A stretch of DNA of 64,000 bases from Brugia malayi (lineage: Eukaryota; Nematoda; Chromadorea; Rhabditida; Onchocercidae), in NCBI RefSeq assembly GCF_000002995.4, contig NW_025062476.1, positions 11,716,501 to 11,780,500 of the forward strand, given 5' to 3'. Every line of letters starts with the position of its first letter. Within the stretch, counting starts at the first letter, position 1. The notes under the pieces are model-generated. The model was given only the letters and a program-made list of their open reading frames with translations, made no database searches and was not told where the DNA came from. A program made the position numbers and the translations under genes. This document shows, one piece after another, positions 60,301 through 60,560 of the stretch.

Positions 60301-60549
60301 TACAATTCAACAACTTACATATATTGATTATAACTTAATAACTTATATTCATTATAACTTACTCATATTATTTATAACTTAATAACTTATATCGATTAAA
60401 ACTTACTTATATCATTTATAACTTAATAACTTACATTTATTAAAACTCCATTTATTCCATGCTTTAACAGTAGCAATAGAATTTAACAATAATAATAATA
60501 CTAGTACCAATGGCGATGTCAATATCCTTAACCGGCATAACTCCCTCAT
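6466..60549 (-). CDS. unc-52: Perlecan, nematode UNC-52 type, complete long form (55 exons)
   Basis: Basement-membrane heparan sulfate proteoglycan core protein, secreted, which in nematodes anchors body-wall muscle attachments to the extracellular matrix (family knowledge). The reconstructed chain has 3,455 residues: signal peptide, Ig1, LDLa x3, Ig2, laminin-EGF and laminin IV x2 with further EGF modules, Ig3 to Ig18, LG1, EGF x2, LG2, Thr-rich linker, EGF, LG3, stop. All 55 exons have GT/AG borders and join in frame; the total of 10,368 nt is divisible by three. Module order, size and two internal alternative ends match UNC-52. Weak points are the 5' border of the exon at 23597-23806, the acceptor of 24658-24851, and which donor is used in the exons at 40.9, 30.5-30.8 and 21.2 kb. 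Most introns are 0.3-4 kb and unusually AT-rich. Confidence 0.93.
6657..7671 (-). other. Perlecan intron 54
   Basis: 1,015-bp AT-rich intron with TTATTTA-type simple sequence near 7240-7310 and T runs. A 60-codon plus-strand frame here is low-complexity and not credible. Confidence 0.75.
7672..7859 (-). CDS. unc-52: Perlecan exon 54: laminin G module 3, continued
   Basis: [45 protein letters not shown]. Phase 2 in, phase 1 out, donor GTTAAA. Confidence 0.94.
8070..8161 (-). CDS. unc-52: Perlecan exon 53: laminin G module 3, continued
   Basis: [27 protein letters not shown]: the LIFWQG and LxDGxLVFSYELG strand pair of LG modules, split by the next intron. Phase 0 in, phase 2 out, donor GTAAGT. 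Confidence 0.94.
8644..8777 (-). CDS. unc-52: Perlecan exon 52: laminin G module 3, start
   Basis: [34 protein letters not shown]: FDGxAF and LRFKT strands of LG3. Phase 1 in, phase 0 out, donor GGG-GTATCA. A 482-bp AT-rich intron follows. Confidence 0.94.
8991..9110 (-). CDS. unc-52: Perlecan exon 51: EGF module 3
   Basis: [38 protein letters not shown] shows the EGF Cys pattern with one extra Cys at the front. Phase 1 both ends, donor GTTAGT. Next intron 213 bp. Confidence 0.94.
9118..9300 (+). repeat. ATA/ATG trinucleotide-rich patch in intron 50
   Basis: ATAATAATAATAATAGCAAT and GATGATAATAATA sequence; produces a spurious Leu-rich open frame antisense, running into exon 51. Confidence 0.8.
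9793..10102 (-). CDS. unc-52: Perlecan exon 50: end of LG2 and Thr-rich linker
   Basis: [24 protein letters not shown] completes LG2 with its last Cys. Then a linker rich in Thr, Ser and acidic residues ([18 protein letters not shown]) follows, with an internal repeat, [13 protein letters not shown] and [10 protein letters not shown]. Phase 0 in, phase 1 out, donor GTAAGT. A plausible O-glycosylated spacer before LG3 (inference). Confidence 0.93.
10206..10285 (-). pseudogene. Degraded partial copy of exon 49 in the next intron
   Basis: Plus-strand text at 10206-10272 matches 10389-10455 almost base for base (both contain CACCACCAATTCTAGGATTT and GGTATACCACCAA). The copy would read [20 protein letters not shown] against [20 protein letters not shown] in the exon; the conserved Cys is replaced. 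A second short echo (ACCACCAATTCTA) follows. It has no matching splice sites, so I regard it as a duplicated exon fragment, not a coding exon. Confidence 0.8.
10380..10615 (-). CDS. unc-52: Perlecan exon 49: laminin G module 2, continued
   Basis: [49 protein letters not shown]: the FIGGxP strand and conserved FRGCI Cys of LG modules. Phase 1 in, phase 0 out, donor AAG-GTTTAT. Confidence 0.95.
11090..11510 (-). repeat. ~40-bp minisatellite derived from the exon 48 end and donor
   Basis: Units of AAACCATCTCCACTACTATT, AGAATAAACAAAT recur at 11481 (the exon itself), 11441, 11398, 11358, 11318, 11278, 11240, 11197 and, more degenerate, 11159, 11132 and 11093: spacing 38-43 bp. A block of roughly 115 bp is repeated at about 201-bp offset (11168 versus 11369). 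On the sense strand most units restate AGTGGAGATG-GTTTGTTT, that is, exon end plus donor. Confidence 0.9.
11485..11626 (-). CDS. unc-52: Perlecan exon 48: laminin G module 2, continued
   Basis: [41 protein letters not shown]: the LLxY and LxIRxGKVxY strands of LG. Phase 0 in, phase 1 out at donor GATG-GTTTGT. The exon's last 20 bases and its donor are the first unit of the tandem array that fills the intron. Confidence 0.93.
11627..12355 (-). other. Perlecan intron 47
   Basis: 729-bp AT-rich intron with two closely spaced TTCCGGAA palindromes at 12043 and 12061. Confidence 0.7.
12356..12540 (-). CDS. unc-52: Perlecan exon 47: EGF module 2 and start of LG2
   Basis: [20 protein letters not shown] and RYGDRCQ complete EGF 2; [23 protein letters not shown] opens LG2. 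Phase 1 in, phase 0 out; donor GTATGT, chosen over a GT two bases earlier because only it keeps frame with exon 48. Confidence 0.93.
12541..12700. repeat. Two-copy duplication in intron 46
   Basis: Two diverged copies of AAAATGAAATTTTTTGAAAT, ATGAATGAATGA and GTAAAATAAATAAA, offset by about 90 bp, right at the acceptor of exon 47. Confidence 0.6.
13202..13429 (-). CDS. unc-52: Perlecan exon 46: end of LG1, EGF module 1, start of EGF 2
   Basis: [16 protein letters not shown] closes LG1; where most LG modules have GC at this turn the chain reads FIGTI, so one Cys of the usual pair is missing. EGF 1 follows: [36 protein letters not shown] 2 begins at KCSHG. Phase 1 both ends. Confidence 0.94.
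13966..14112 (-). CDS. unc-52: Perlecan exon 45: laminin G module 1, continued
   Basis: [42 protein letters not shown]: the VGGTPD-like strand of LG. Phase 1 both ends. The 536-bp intron after it contains a two-copy duplication of about 54 bp near 13515-13600 (AACAATAGTATAACCTAAAA). Confidence 0.92.
14397..14471 (-). CDS. unc-52: Perlecan exon 44: laminin G module 1, continued
   Basis: [20 protein letters not shown] then QPSQG: the conserved WHxI strand of LG modules. Phase 1 both ends, 75 nt, donor CAAG-GTTTAT. Confidence 0.9.
15044..15163 (-). CDS. unc-52: Perlecan exon 43: laminin G module 1, continued
   Basis: [36 protein letters not shown] with the GLLLY and LxxGxVxYRYN wording of LG modules. 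The donor CCAG-GTTTGC in phase 1 joins as [12 protein letters not shown]. The reading frame continues beyond the donor into intron, which is a shadow. A 572-bp intron follows. Confidence 0.9.
15648..15758 (-). CDS. unc-52: Perlecan exon 42: laminin G module 1, start
   Basis: [16 protein letters not shown], then [14 protein letters not shown]: the opening beta strands of an LG module. Phase 1 both ends, donor GTAAGT. A 484-bp AT-rich intron follows. Confidence 0.92.
16070..16283 (-). CDS. unc-52: Perlecan exon 41: Ig module 18
   Basis: [20 protein letters not shown] has the first Cys and Trp, [17 protein letters not shown] the second Cys; ends THVHLKVSG. Last Ig before the laminin G modules. 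Phase 0 in, phase 1 out. A 311-bp intron follows. Confidence 0.95.
16284..17201 (-). other. Perlecan intron 40
   Basis: 918 bp, with AAT/GAT microsatellite-like patches at 16438-16545 and 16690-16755 (the latter ending in a pure AT tract at 16731-16755). Confidence 0.75.
17202..17275 (-). CDS. unc-52: Perlecan exon 40: start of Ig module 18 (domain V entry)
   Basis: [20 protein letters not shown] then IGEE, the A-strand of an Ig module. Phase 1 in, phase 0 out, donor GAG-GTCAGT. Confidence 0.85.
18283..18366 (+). repeat. GT-rich imperfect microsatellite
   Basis: GTGTGGGTGTGTGAGTGGGT-like sequence, (CA)-rich on the gene's sense strand, the least AT-rich patch of intron 39. Confidence 0.8.
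18476..18830 (+). repeat. Trinucleotide-rich patch (GTA, CAN, CAA, AGC)
   Basis: GTAGTAGTA-type repeats around 18540-18590, CACCATCACC around 18620-18690, then CAACAACAGTAACAG around 18705-18810. Gives spurious low-complexity open frames. Confidence 0.75.
20359..20386 (+). repeat. (GA)n microsatellite
   Basis: Fourteen alternating GA dinucleotides in intron 39. Confidence 0.9.
21079..21084 (-). promoter_or_regulatory. AATAAA after the medium-form stop
   Basis: Canonical poly(A) signal downstream of TAA at 21099, within a purine-rich short 3' UTR and followed by T-rich sequence. Chance occurrence is possible in this composition. Confidence 0.5.
21099..21344 (-). CDS. unc-52: Alternative terminal exon of the medium perlecan form (domains I-IV)
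   Basis: Unspliced, the frame runs through [20 protein letters not shown] and [13 protein letters not shown] to TAA at 21099-21101, giving a protein of about 2,635 residues that lacks domain V. C. elegans has an UNC-52 form ending at this point (family knowledge). The tail has some 17 Lys/Arg in its first 31 residues. AATAAA follows 15 bases after the stop. Confidence 0.75.
   Translation of the reverse strand, partial: VMGNRLLFVNVREDNGGIYKCHAKTKAGPLETRNVLNVGIAKRKRKRISRKKEKRAHKEAGNNDKKMKHSSSIFGTWFTSS
21206..21344 (-). CDS. unc-52: Perlecan exon 39, spliced form: end of Ig module 17
   Basis: [20 protein letters not shown] carries the second Cys, then [13 protein letters not shown]. To reach domain V the exon must end in phase 1; donors at 21205 (AGC-GTATTT) and 21196 (CAC-GTAAAA) both satisfy this. 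I list the first, but the second is about equally good. Reading through gives the medium-form terminus. Confidence 0.6.
22051..22205 (-). CDS. unc-52: Perlecan exon 38: Ig module 17, first part
   Basis: [20 protein letters not shown] (first Cys), [19 protein letters not shown] (Trp). Phase 1 in, phase 0 out, donor CAG-GTTTTC. The 706-bp intron after it is AT-rich. Confidence 0.94.
22348..22445 (-). CDS. unc-52: Perlecan exon 37: end of Ig module 16
   Basis: [20 protein letters not shown] gives the second Cys; ends VKAEIYG. Phase 2 in, phase 1 out. Next intron only 142 bp. Confidence 0.93.
22650..22791 (-). CDS. unc-52: Perlecan exon 36: Ig module 16, first part
   Basis: [20 protein letters not shown] (first Cys), [16 protein letters not shown] (Trp), MIGNKL. 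Phase 1 in, phase 2 out, donor GAT-GTAAGC. Next intron 204 bp. Confidence 0.93.
22834..22884 (+). repeat. 51-base poly(A) run
   Basis: Longest homopolymer in the window; on the gene's sense strand a poly(T) starting 42 bases upstream of the exon 36 acceptor, so it may serve as an extreme pyrimidine tract. Confidence 0.9.
23597..23806 (-). CDS. unc-52: Perlecan exon 35: Ig module 15 (first Cys not visible)
   Basis: Core Trp in [19 protein letters not shown] and second Cys in [17 protein letters not shown] identify an Ig module; the end reads [13 protein letters not shown] at a weak phase-1 donor A-GTCTGA. I place the acceptor at TTTAG-GCGGTG because it gives the required phase. The frame is open about 60 bases further upstream ([16 protein letters not shown]), so the true 5' border may lie there. 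Either way no Cys is seen in the B-strand position. Confidence 0.65.
23807..24657 (-). other. Perlecan intron 34
   Basis: 851 bp, with a GAT/AAT/ACA trinucleotide patch at about 23975-24060. I searched it for a small exon carrying the missing first Cys of Ig module 15 and found none that is convincing. Confidence 0.6.
24658..24851 (-). CDS. unc-52: Perlecan exon 34: Ig module 14, second part (lacks second Cys)
   Basis: [20 protein letters not shown] has the core Trp, but the F strand reads [17 protein letters not shown]: Trp stands where the second Ig Cys is expected, so this module cannot form the canonical disulfide. The exon ends KPVYLLV at donor C-GTAACA in phase 1. For the frame to fit exon 33, the acceptor AAAG (24852-24853) is needed rather than CAG four bases upstream. 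Confidence 0.8.
24852..26117 (-). other. Perlecan intron 33
   Basis: 1,266-bp AT-rich intron with TAATAATA-type microsatellites and A and T runs. No coding signal. Confidence 0.7.
26118..26305 (-). CDS. unc-52: Perlecan exon 33: end of Ig module 13, start of module 14
   Basis: [20 protein letters not shown] closes module 13. Module 14 opens with [18 protein letters not shown], giving its first Cys. Phase 0 in, phase 2 out using donor CAG-GTTTTC. A GC donor a few bases earlier would be phase 1, which affects only the next acceptor choice. Confidence 0.9.
26306..27335 (-). other. Perlecan intron 32
   Basis: 1,030-bp intron. Near 26315-26530 three loose copies of AATAATAAATAAACAAAAG followed by A-rich text and GATTGGAAT-like segments; otherwise AT-rich. 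Confidence 0.65.
27336..27550 (-). CDS. unc-52: Perlecan exon 32: Ig module 13, first part
   Basis: [20 protein letters not shown] (first Cys), [16 protein letters not shown] (core Trp), [10 protein letters not shown]. Phase 1 in, phase 0 out, donor AGG-GTAAGG. Confidence 0.94.
27835..28290. repeat. Degenerate array rich in ACGTGATACACGTAAA
   Basis: In intron 31 about ten diverged units of roughly 40 bp repeat a theme of GATATTT, TACGTACGTGAT, ACACGTAAAT and GTTNTT (for example at 28079-28125, 28190-28200 and 28262-28280). CpG and ACGT content is far above the surroundings. No spacers; units too diverged to define an exact period by eye. Confidence 0.7.
28409..28572 (-). CDS. unc-52: Perlecan exon 31: end of Ig module 12
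   Basis: [13 protein letters not shown], then [18 protein letters not shown] with the second Cys, ending KKDIYIEG. Phase 2 in, phase 1 out. Confidence 0.93.
28758..29148 (-). CDS. unc-52: Perlecan exon 30: Ig module 11 and start of module 12
   Basis: Module 11: [34 protein letters not shown]. Module 12 begins: [20 protein letters not shown] with Trp in EVEWLQ. Phase 1 in, phase 2 out, donor GTAAGA. Next intron 185 bp. Confidence 0.95.
29496..29774 (-). CDS. unc-52: Perlecan exon 29: Ig module 10 (phase 1-1 cassette)
   Basis: [55 protein letters not shown], ending VRLHVTE. Last of the seven phase 1-1 Ig exons. Donor GTATAT. A 347-bp AT-rich intron follows. Confidence 0.95.
30528..31037 (-). 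CDS. unc-52: Perlecan exon 28: Ig module 9, with optional Asp/Asn/His-rich tail
   Basis: The Ig fold: [60 protein letters not shown]. The frame then stays open for 80 more codons of [15 protein letters not shown] and [11 protein letters not shown] type, ending at donor TACG-GTAACT in phase 1. A second phase-1 donor, CTG-GTGATA at 30767, would cut precisely at the usual Ig end (exon 30768-31037). Either form joins exon 29 in frame; which is used cannot be decided from sequence. Confidence 0.75.
31688..31731 (+). repeat. (GA)n microsatellite beside a splice donor
   Basis: GAGAGAG tract starting only seven bases inside intron 27 from the exon 27 donor; (CT)n on the transcribed sense. Confidence 0.85.
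31738..32019 (-). CDS. unc-52: Perlecan exon 27: Ig module 8 (phase 1-1 cassette)
   Basis: [52 protein letters not shown], ending ARINVRQ. The recurrent CWVPG is CFISD here. Donor GTATGT, with a GA microsatellite directly beyond it in the intron. Confidence 0.94.
32020..33405 (-). other. Perlecan intron 26
   Basis: 1,386-bp intron: AT-rich, a CT microsatellite at 32565-32587 and long T and A runs (near 32311-32337, 32400-32425, 32905-32923). Nothing else recognised. Confidence 0.75.
33406..33762 (-). CDS. unc-52: Perlecan exon 26: Ig module 7 with N-terminal linker (phase 1-1)
   Basis: An unusually long member of the cassette set (357 nt). About 25 linker residues ([18 protein letters not shown]) precede the Ig fold: [50 protein letters not shown], then a charged end [11 protein letters not shown]. 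Donor AAC-GTAATC. Confidence 0.92.
34384..34656 (-). CDS. unc-52: Perlecan exon 25: Ig module 6 (phase 1-1 cassette)
   Basis: [52 protein letters not shown], ending LDVQK. Strongly UNC-52-like in wording. Donor GTAAGT. The 621-bp intron after it is AT-rich. Confidence 0.96.
35040..35318 (-). CDS. unc-52: Perlecan exon 24: Ig module 5 (phase 1-1 cassette)
   Basis: [56 protein letters not shown], ending RLIVRPG: a full Ig fold closely related to modules 4 and 6. Donor GTAAGT. A 383-bp intron follows. Confidence 0.96.
36225..36506 (-). CDS. unc-52: Perlecan exon 23: Ig module 4 (phase 1-1 cassette)
   Basis: One complete Ig module: [20 protein letters not shown] (first Cys and the recurrent CWVPG motif of this array), [31 protein letters not shown], ending LIVQK. 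First of seven consecutive exons with phase 1 at both ends. Donor GTAAGT. The 906-bp intron after it is AT-rich with loosely repeated ATTAATTAATTCTA-like segments near 35640-35990. Confidence 0.95.
36675..36698 (+). repeat. (GA)n microsatellite
   Basis: Alternating GA dinucleotide tract in intron 22. Confidence 0.85.
36990..37490. repeat. 28-bp minisatellite containing GTGACGTGAA
   Basis: Intron 22 holds contiguous 28-bp units (GTGACGTGAACAATGCTAAT then GCCGAGAT), best conserved at 37014-37100. They decay to about 37320. A second block of the variant unit with TCATGCTAATATCGAGATGT lies at 37385-37490. Less AT-rich than the surroundings. Confidence 0.88.
37577..37775 (-). CDS. unc-52: Perlecan exon 22: Ig module 3, second part
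   Basis: Core Trp in [17 protein letters not shown], second Cys in [14 protein letters not shown], ends [12 protein letters not shown]. Phase 0 in, phase 1 out. Confidence 0.92.
38240..38340 (-). CDS. unc-52: Perlecan exon 21: Ig module 3, first part
   Basis: [20 protein letters not shown], then [12 protein letters not shown] with the first Ig Cys. Start of domain IV. Phase 1 in, phase 0 out, donor CGG-GTATCA. A 464-bp AT-rich intron follows. Confidence 0.88.
38341..40773 (-). other. Perlecan intron 20 (short-form 3' region)
   Basis: About 2.5 kb between domain III and domain IV. It would contain the 3' end of short-form transcripts, then AT-rich sequence with many homopolymer runs (for example near 40500-40570, 39060, 39865). 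No coding segment recognised. Confidence 0.7.
40774..40779 (-). promoter_or_regulatory. AATAAA after the short-form stop
   Basis: Canonical poly(A) signal two bases beyond the TAA at 40782, followed on the minus strand by T-rich sequence. In such AT-rich DNA the hexamer is common by chance; its position at a second coherent stop is what makes it credible. Confidence 0.5.
40782..40989 (-). CDS. unc-52: Alternative terminal exon of the short perlecan form (domains I-III)
   Basis: If the internal donor is ignored, the frame continues past [18 protein letters not shown] and ends at LQRKSYY with TAA at 40782-40784. The resulting protein has about 1,144 residues: signal peptide, Ig1, LDLa, Ig2 and domain III only. 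C. elegans UNC-52 has such a short form (family knowledge). AATAAA follows the stop within three bases. The last 35 residues are dominated by Arg and Lys, quite unlike the rest of the protein. Confidence 0.7.
40874..40989 (-). CDS. unc-52: Perlecan exon 20, spliced form: end of domain III
   Basis: Opens with [24 protein letters not shown], ending the last laminin-EGF. To continue into domain IV the exon must leave in phase 1; CTGAAG-GTGATC at the 40872/40873 border gives this and joins as [11 protein letters not shown]. Other phase-1 GT sites exist in the exon (for example AGC-GTAATC), so the donor is a best guess. Reading through it gives the short-form tail listed separately. Confidence 0.65.
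41349..41435 (-). CDS. unc-52: Perlecan exon 19: laminin-EGF
   Basis: [20 protein letters not shown] then GLTGRLCEE. Phase 2 both ends, donor GA-GTAAAT. A 359-bp AT-rich intron follows. Confidence 0.93.
41552..41658 (-). CDS. unc-52: Perlecan exon 18: laminin-EGF
   Basis: [20 protein letters not shown] and [11 protein letters not shown], a laminin-EGF module split by the next 116-bp intron. Phase 0 in, phase 2 out. Confidence 0.94.
41660..42130. repeat. Degenerate ~95-bp tandem repeat in intron 17
   Basis: About five diverged copies of AATTAATTAATTAA, then AAATTTGAATTT(G/A)(T/G)CAATTA, then a T-rich tract with ACAAAATGTAATTTCA. Similar sequence recurs near 41105-41220 in intron 19. Confidence 0.6.
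42307..42492 (-). CDS. unc-52: Perlecan exon 17: laminin-EGF
   Basis: [19 protein letters not shown] and GTPHDCQ are hallmark laminin-EGF text, followed by [17 protein letters not shown]. Phase 0 both ends. Confidence 0.95.
42590..42840. repeat. Degenerate tandem repeat in intron 16
   Basis: Three diverged copies of an AT-rich unit of about 90 bp, each with TTATTATAAA or TTATTAGAAA, then GAAGTAATAAAT-like text, then AAATATTGTGGAA. Found by eye; period approximate. Confidence 0.5.
42996..43139 (-). CDS. unc-52: Perlecan exon 16: laminin-EGF
   Basis: [25 protein letters not shown], then [15 protein letters not shown], the standard laminin-EGF pattern directly following laminin IV-2. Phase 0 both ends. 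Confidence 0.95.
43758..44024 (-). CDS. unc-52: Perlecan exon 15: laminin IV-2, C-terminal part
   Basis: [15 protein letters not shown], then [18 protein letters not shown], then [17 protein letters not shown]: equivalent to exons 10, 11 and 12 of the first L4, in one exon. Phase 0 both ends, donor GAA-GTAAGC. The 618-bp intron after it contains degenerate AT-rich duplications. Confidence 0.95.
44637..44835 (-). CDS. unc-52: Perlecan exon 14: laminin IV-2, middle
   Basis: [20 protein letters not shown] is the second copy of the L4 signature. It fuses what exons 8 and 9 encode separately in the first module. Phase 2 in, phase 0 out; donor GTGGGT. Flanking introns of 604 and 612 bp are AT-rich with T and A tracts only. 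Confidence 0.94.
45440..45818 (-). CDS. unc-52: Perlecan exon 13: laminin-EGF modules and start of laminin IV-2
   Basis: Long domain III exon (379 nt): [17 protein letters not shown] closes the split EGF, then [15 protein letters not shown] and [14 protein letters not shown] form the EGF that precedes the next L4, which opens with [14 protein letters not shown]. The same CFCxGVTxQC signature occurs in exon 7. Phase 1 in, phase 2 out, donor GTATGT. Confidence 0.95.
46122..46210 (-). CDS. unc-52: Perlecan exon 12: end of laminin IV-1
   Basis: [20 protein letters not shown] then SCPPG: the end of L4 and the first Cys of the split laminin-EGF that resumes behind it. Phase 2 in, phase 1 out. A 303-bp AT-rich intron follows. 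Confidence 0.93.
46444..46562 (-). CDS. unc-52: Perlecan exon 11: laminin IV-1, continued
   Basis: [18 protein letters not shown] is the signature ATRExLMMVLAxL segment of laminin IV modules, followed by [12 protein letters not shown]. Phase 0 in, phase 2 out. Next intron is 233 bp. Confidence 0.95.
46563..47564 (-). other. Perlecan intron 10 with 146-bp tandem repeats
   Basis: 1,002-bp intron, over half of which is a GAT/AAT-rich tandem array (46700-47310, listed separately). Confidence 0.8.
46700..47310. repeat. 146-bp tandem repeat rich in GAT and AAT
   Basis: The marker GACAGCTGTGGTGG recurs at 46854, 47000, 47146 and 47287: spacing 146, 146 and 141 bp. Units are themselves built of ATGATGATGAC-like trinucleotides, so this looks like a higher-order repeat grown from a trinucleotide microsatellite. 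Confidence 0.9.
47565..47654 (-). CDS. unc-52: Perlecan exon 10: laminin IV-1, continued
   Basis: [16 protein letters not shown] and [10 protein letters not shown] continue the L4 fold (the GNxIxL turn is repeated in the second L4 module). Phase 0 both ends, 30 codons. Confidence 0.9.
48223..48309 (-). CDS. unc-52: Perlecan exon 9: laminin IV-1, continued
   Basis: Short exon, [16 protein letters not shown] through PLIVLR, continuing the conserved FLGNK-x-x-x-YGG segment of L4. Phase 0 both ends. The following 568-bp intron is AT-rich without recognised features. Confidence 0.92.
48644..48811 (-). CDS. unc-52: Perlecan exon 8: laminin IV-1, first part
   Basis: [16 protein letters not shown] and [13 protein letters not shown] match the start and the conserved YWxxPxxFLGNK signature of laminin IV type A modules. 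Phase 0 both ends, donor AAG-GTTTTT. A 334-bp AT-rich intron follows. Confidence 0.94.
48812..50814 (-). other. Perlecan intron 7
   Basis: 2,003-bp intron in the first laminin IV module. AT-rich with frequent homopolymers (for example T run near 49040-49065, A runs near 50635 and 48880). Nothing else recognised. Confidence 0.75.
50815..50955 (-). CDS. unc-52: Perlecan exon 7: laminin-EGF leading into laminin IV-1
   Basis: [18 protein letters not shown] and [14 protein letters not shown] are diagnostic of the laminin-EGF half that precedes a laminin IV (L4) module; SSWYRTK opens L4. Phase 0 both ends, donor GTAAGT. Confidence 0.94.
51175..51352 (-). CDS. unc-52: Perlecan exon 6: end of Ig module 2, start of laminin-EGF
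   Basis: [17 protein letters not shown] gives the second Ig Cys. The chain then enters domain III with a Cys-rich run ([15 protein letters not shown]) typical of a laminin-type EGF module. Phase 2 in, phase 0 out. The intron after it is 219 bp. Confidence 0.93.
51353..52860 (-). other. Perlecan intron 5
   Basis: 1,508-bp intron inside Ig module 2. It holds a short GA tract beside the donor (52836-52851), long T and A runs, and a purine-rich patch near 52245-52290. No coding signal seen. Confidence 0.75.
52861..53069 (-). CDS. unc-52: Perlecan exon 5: Ig module 2, first part
   Basis: Begins with IGC, closing LDLa module 3, then [17 protein letters not shown], first Ig Cys in [13 protein letters not shown] and core Trp in [12 protein letters not shown], with an extra Cys pair (CNPPRC) in the loop. 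Phase 0 in, phase 2 out, donor GTATGT. Confidence 0.93.
53070..54169 (-). other. Perlecan intron 4 with a 34-bp minisatellite
   Basis: 1,100-bp intron. About half of it (53400-53990) is a 34-bp tandem array, listed separately. The remainder is AT-rich with poly(T) near 53250. Confidence 0.8.
53400..53990. repeat. 34-bp minisatellite containing TTACGTCA
   Basis: Nearly identical 34-bp units (AATAACGCAGAATGATCA then CATTACGTCAATATTG) run from about 53640 to 53960, with degenerate units carrying TCACGTCATA on the 53400-53630 side. Clearly less AT-rich than the surrounding intron. Units are contiguous, without spacers. Confidence 0.9.
54170..54418 (-). CDS. unc-52: Perlecan exon 4: LDL-receptor class A modules 2 and 3
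   Basis: Two LDLa modules in 83 codons: one with [20 protein letters not shown] and DNSDEQAC, the other with [21 protein letters not shown] and DGSDE. The final Cys of module 3 is supplied by the next exon (SDE-IGC), which confirms the splice. Phase 0 at both ends; acceptor TTATAG, donor GAG-GTTCTT. Confidence 0.95.
54868..55010 (-). CDS. unc-52: Perlecan exon 3: LDL-receptor class A module 1
   Basis: Encodes [16 protein letters not shown] followed by [15 protein letters not shown], with the six-Cys spacing and the acidic Ca-binding DxSDE motif of LDLa modules; its last Cys comes from the next exon. Phase 1 in, phase 0 out, donor CAG-GTAGAC. The 449-bp intron after it shows only AT-rich sequence. 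Confidence 0.95.
55011..58680 (-). other. Perlecan intron 2
   Basis: Large 3,670-bp intron between Ig1 and the LDLa modules. AT-rich throughout, with many A and T runs. The only distinctive element I see is a 12-bp perfect palindrome at 57637-57648. No open stretch with Ig, EGF or LDLa signatures was found. Confidence 0.7.
58681..58950 (-). CDS. unc-52: Perlecan exon 2: Ig module 1
   Basis: A complete I-set Ig fold in one exon, phase 1 in and phase 1 out: first Cys in [12 protein letters not shown], core Trp in [10 protein letters not shown], second Cys in [13 protein letters not shown]. The domain sits before the LDLa modules, as in UNC-52. Acceptor TTTAG, donor GTAAGT. An acceptor three bases further in is also possible and would change only one residue. 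Confidence 0.92.
58951..60434 (-). other. Perlecan intron 1
   Basis: Intron of 1,484 bp. Its first 120 bases are a 44-bp tandem repeat that includes the splice donor (listed separately). The rest is AT-rich, with a loosely duplicated segment near 58980-59240 and homopolymer tracts. No further coding segment was recognised. Confidence 0.75.
60313..60434 (-). repeat. 44-bp tandem repeat carrying copies of the exon 1 donor
   Basis: The donor hexamer GTAAGT (ACTTAC on the plus strand) occurs at 60429, 60401, 60357 and 60313, with two spacings of exactly 44 bp and one of 28 bp. Each is embedded in related sequence with TTATAACTTAATAACTTAT. More degenerate copies reach back to about 60245. The true donor at 60429-60434 is one unit of the array. 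Confidence 0.8.
60435..60549 (-). CDS. unc-52: Perlecan exon 1: start codon and signal peptide
   Basis: The ATG at 60549-60547 opens 38 codons with a classic signal peptide: a basic start (MRELCRLR), then a Leu/Val core containing [12 protein letters not shown], then a small-residue cleavage region near ATVKA. The exon ends in a consensus donor GTAAGT in phase 1, exactly the phase the Ig1 exon requires, so the two join as NKS-VQITIYP. I chose this start because of the signal peptide and the AG acceptor two bases upstream. The exon is short and was found by reading for hydrophobic N-termini; it has no homology evidence of its own. Confidence 0.78.
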
Positions 60550-60550
60550 A

Positions 60551-60560
60551 CCTGTATTAC
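60551..60560 (-). promoter_or_regulatory. Acceptor just before the start codon (possible spliced-leader site)
   Basis: On the minus strand TAATACAG lies directly before GTATG, leaving a two-base 5' UTR before the ATG. Nematode genes often receive a spliced leader a few bases upstream of the start. The pyrimidine tract is poor, and CAGGTATGAG would also read as a donor, so this is an inference. Confidence 0.4.
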
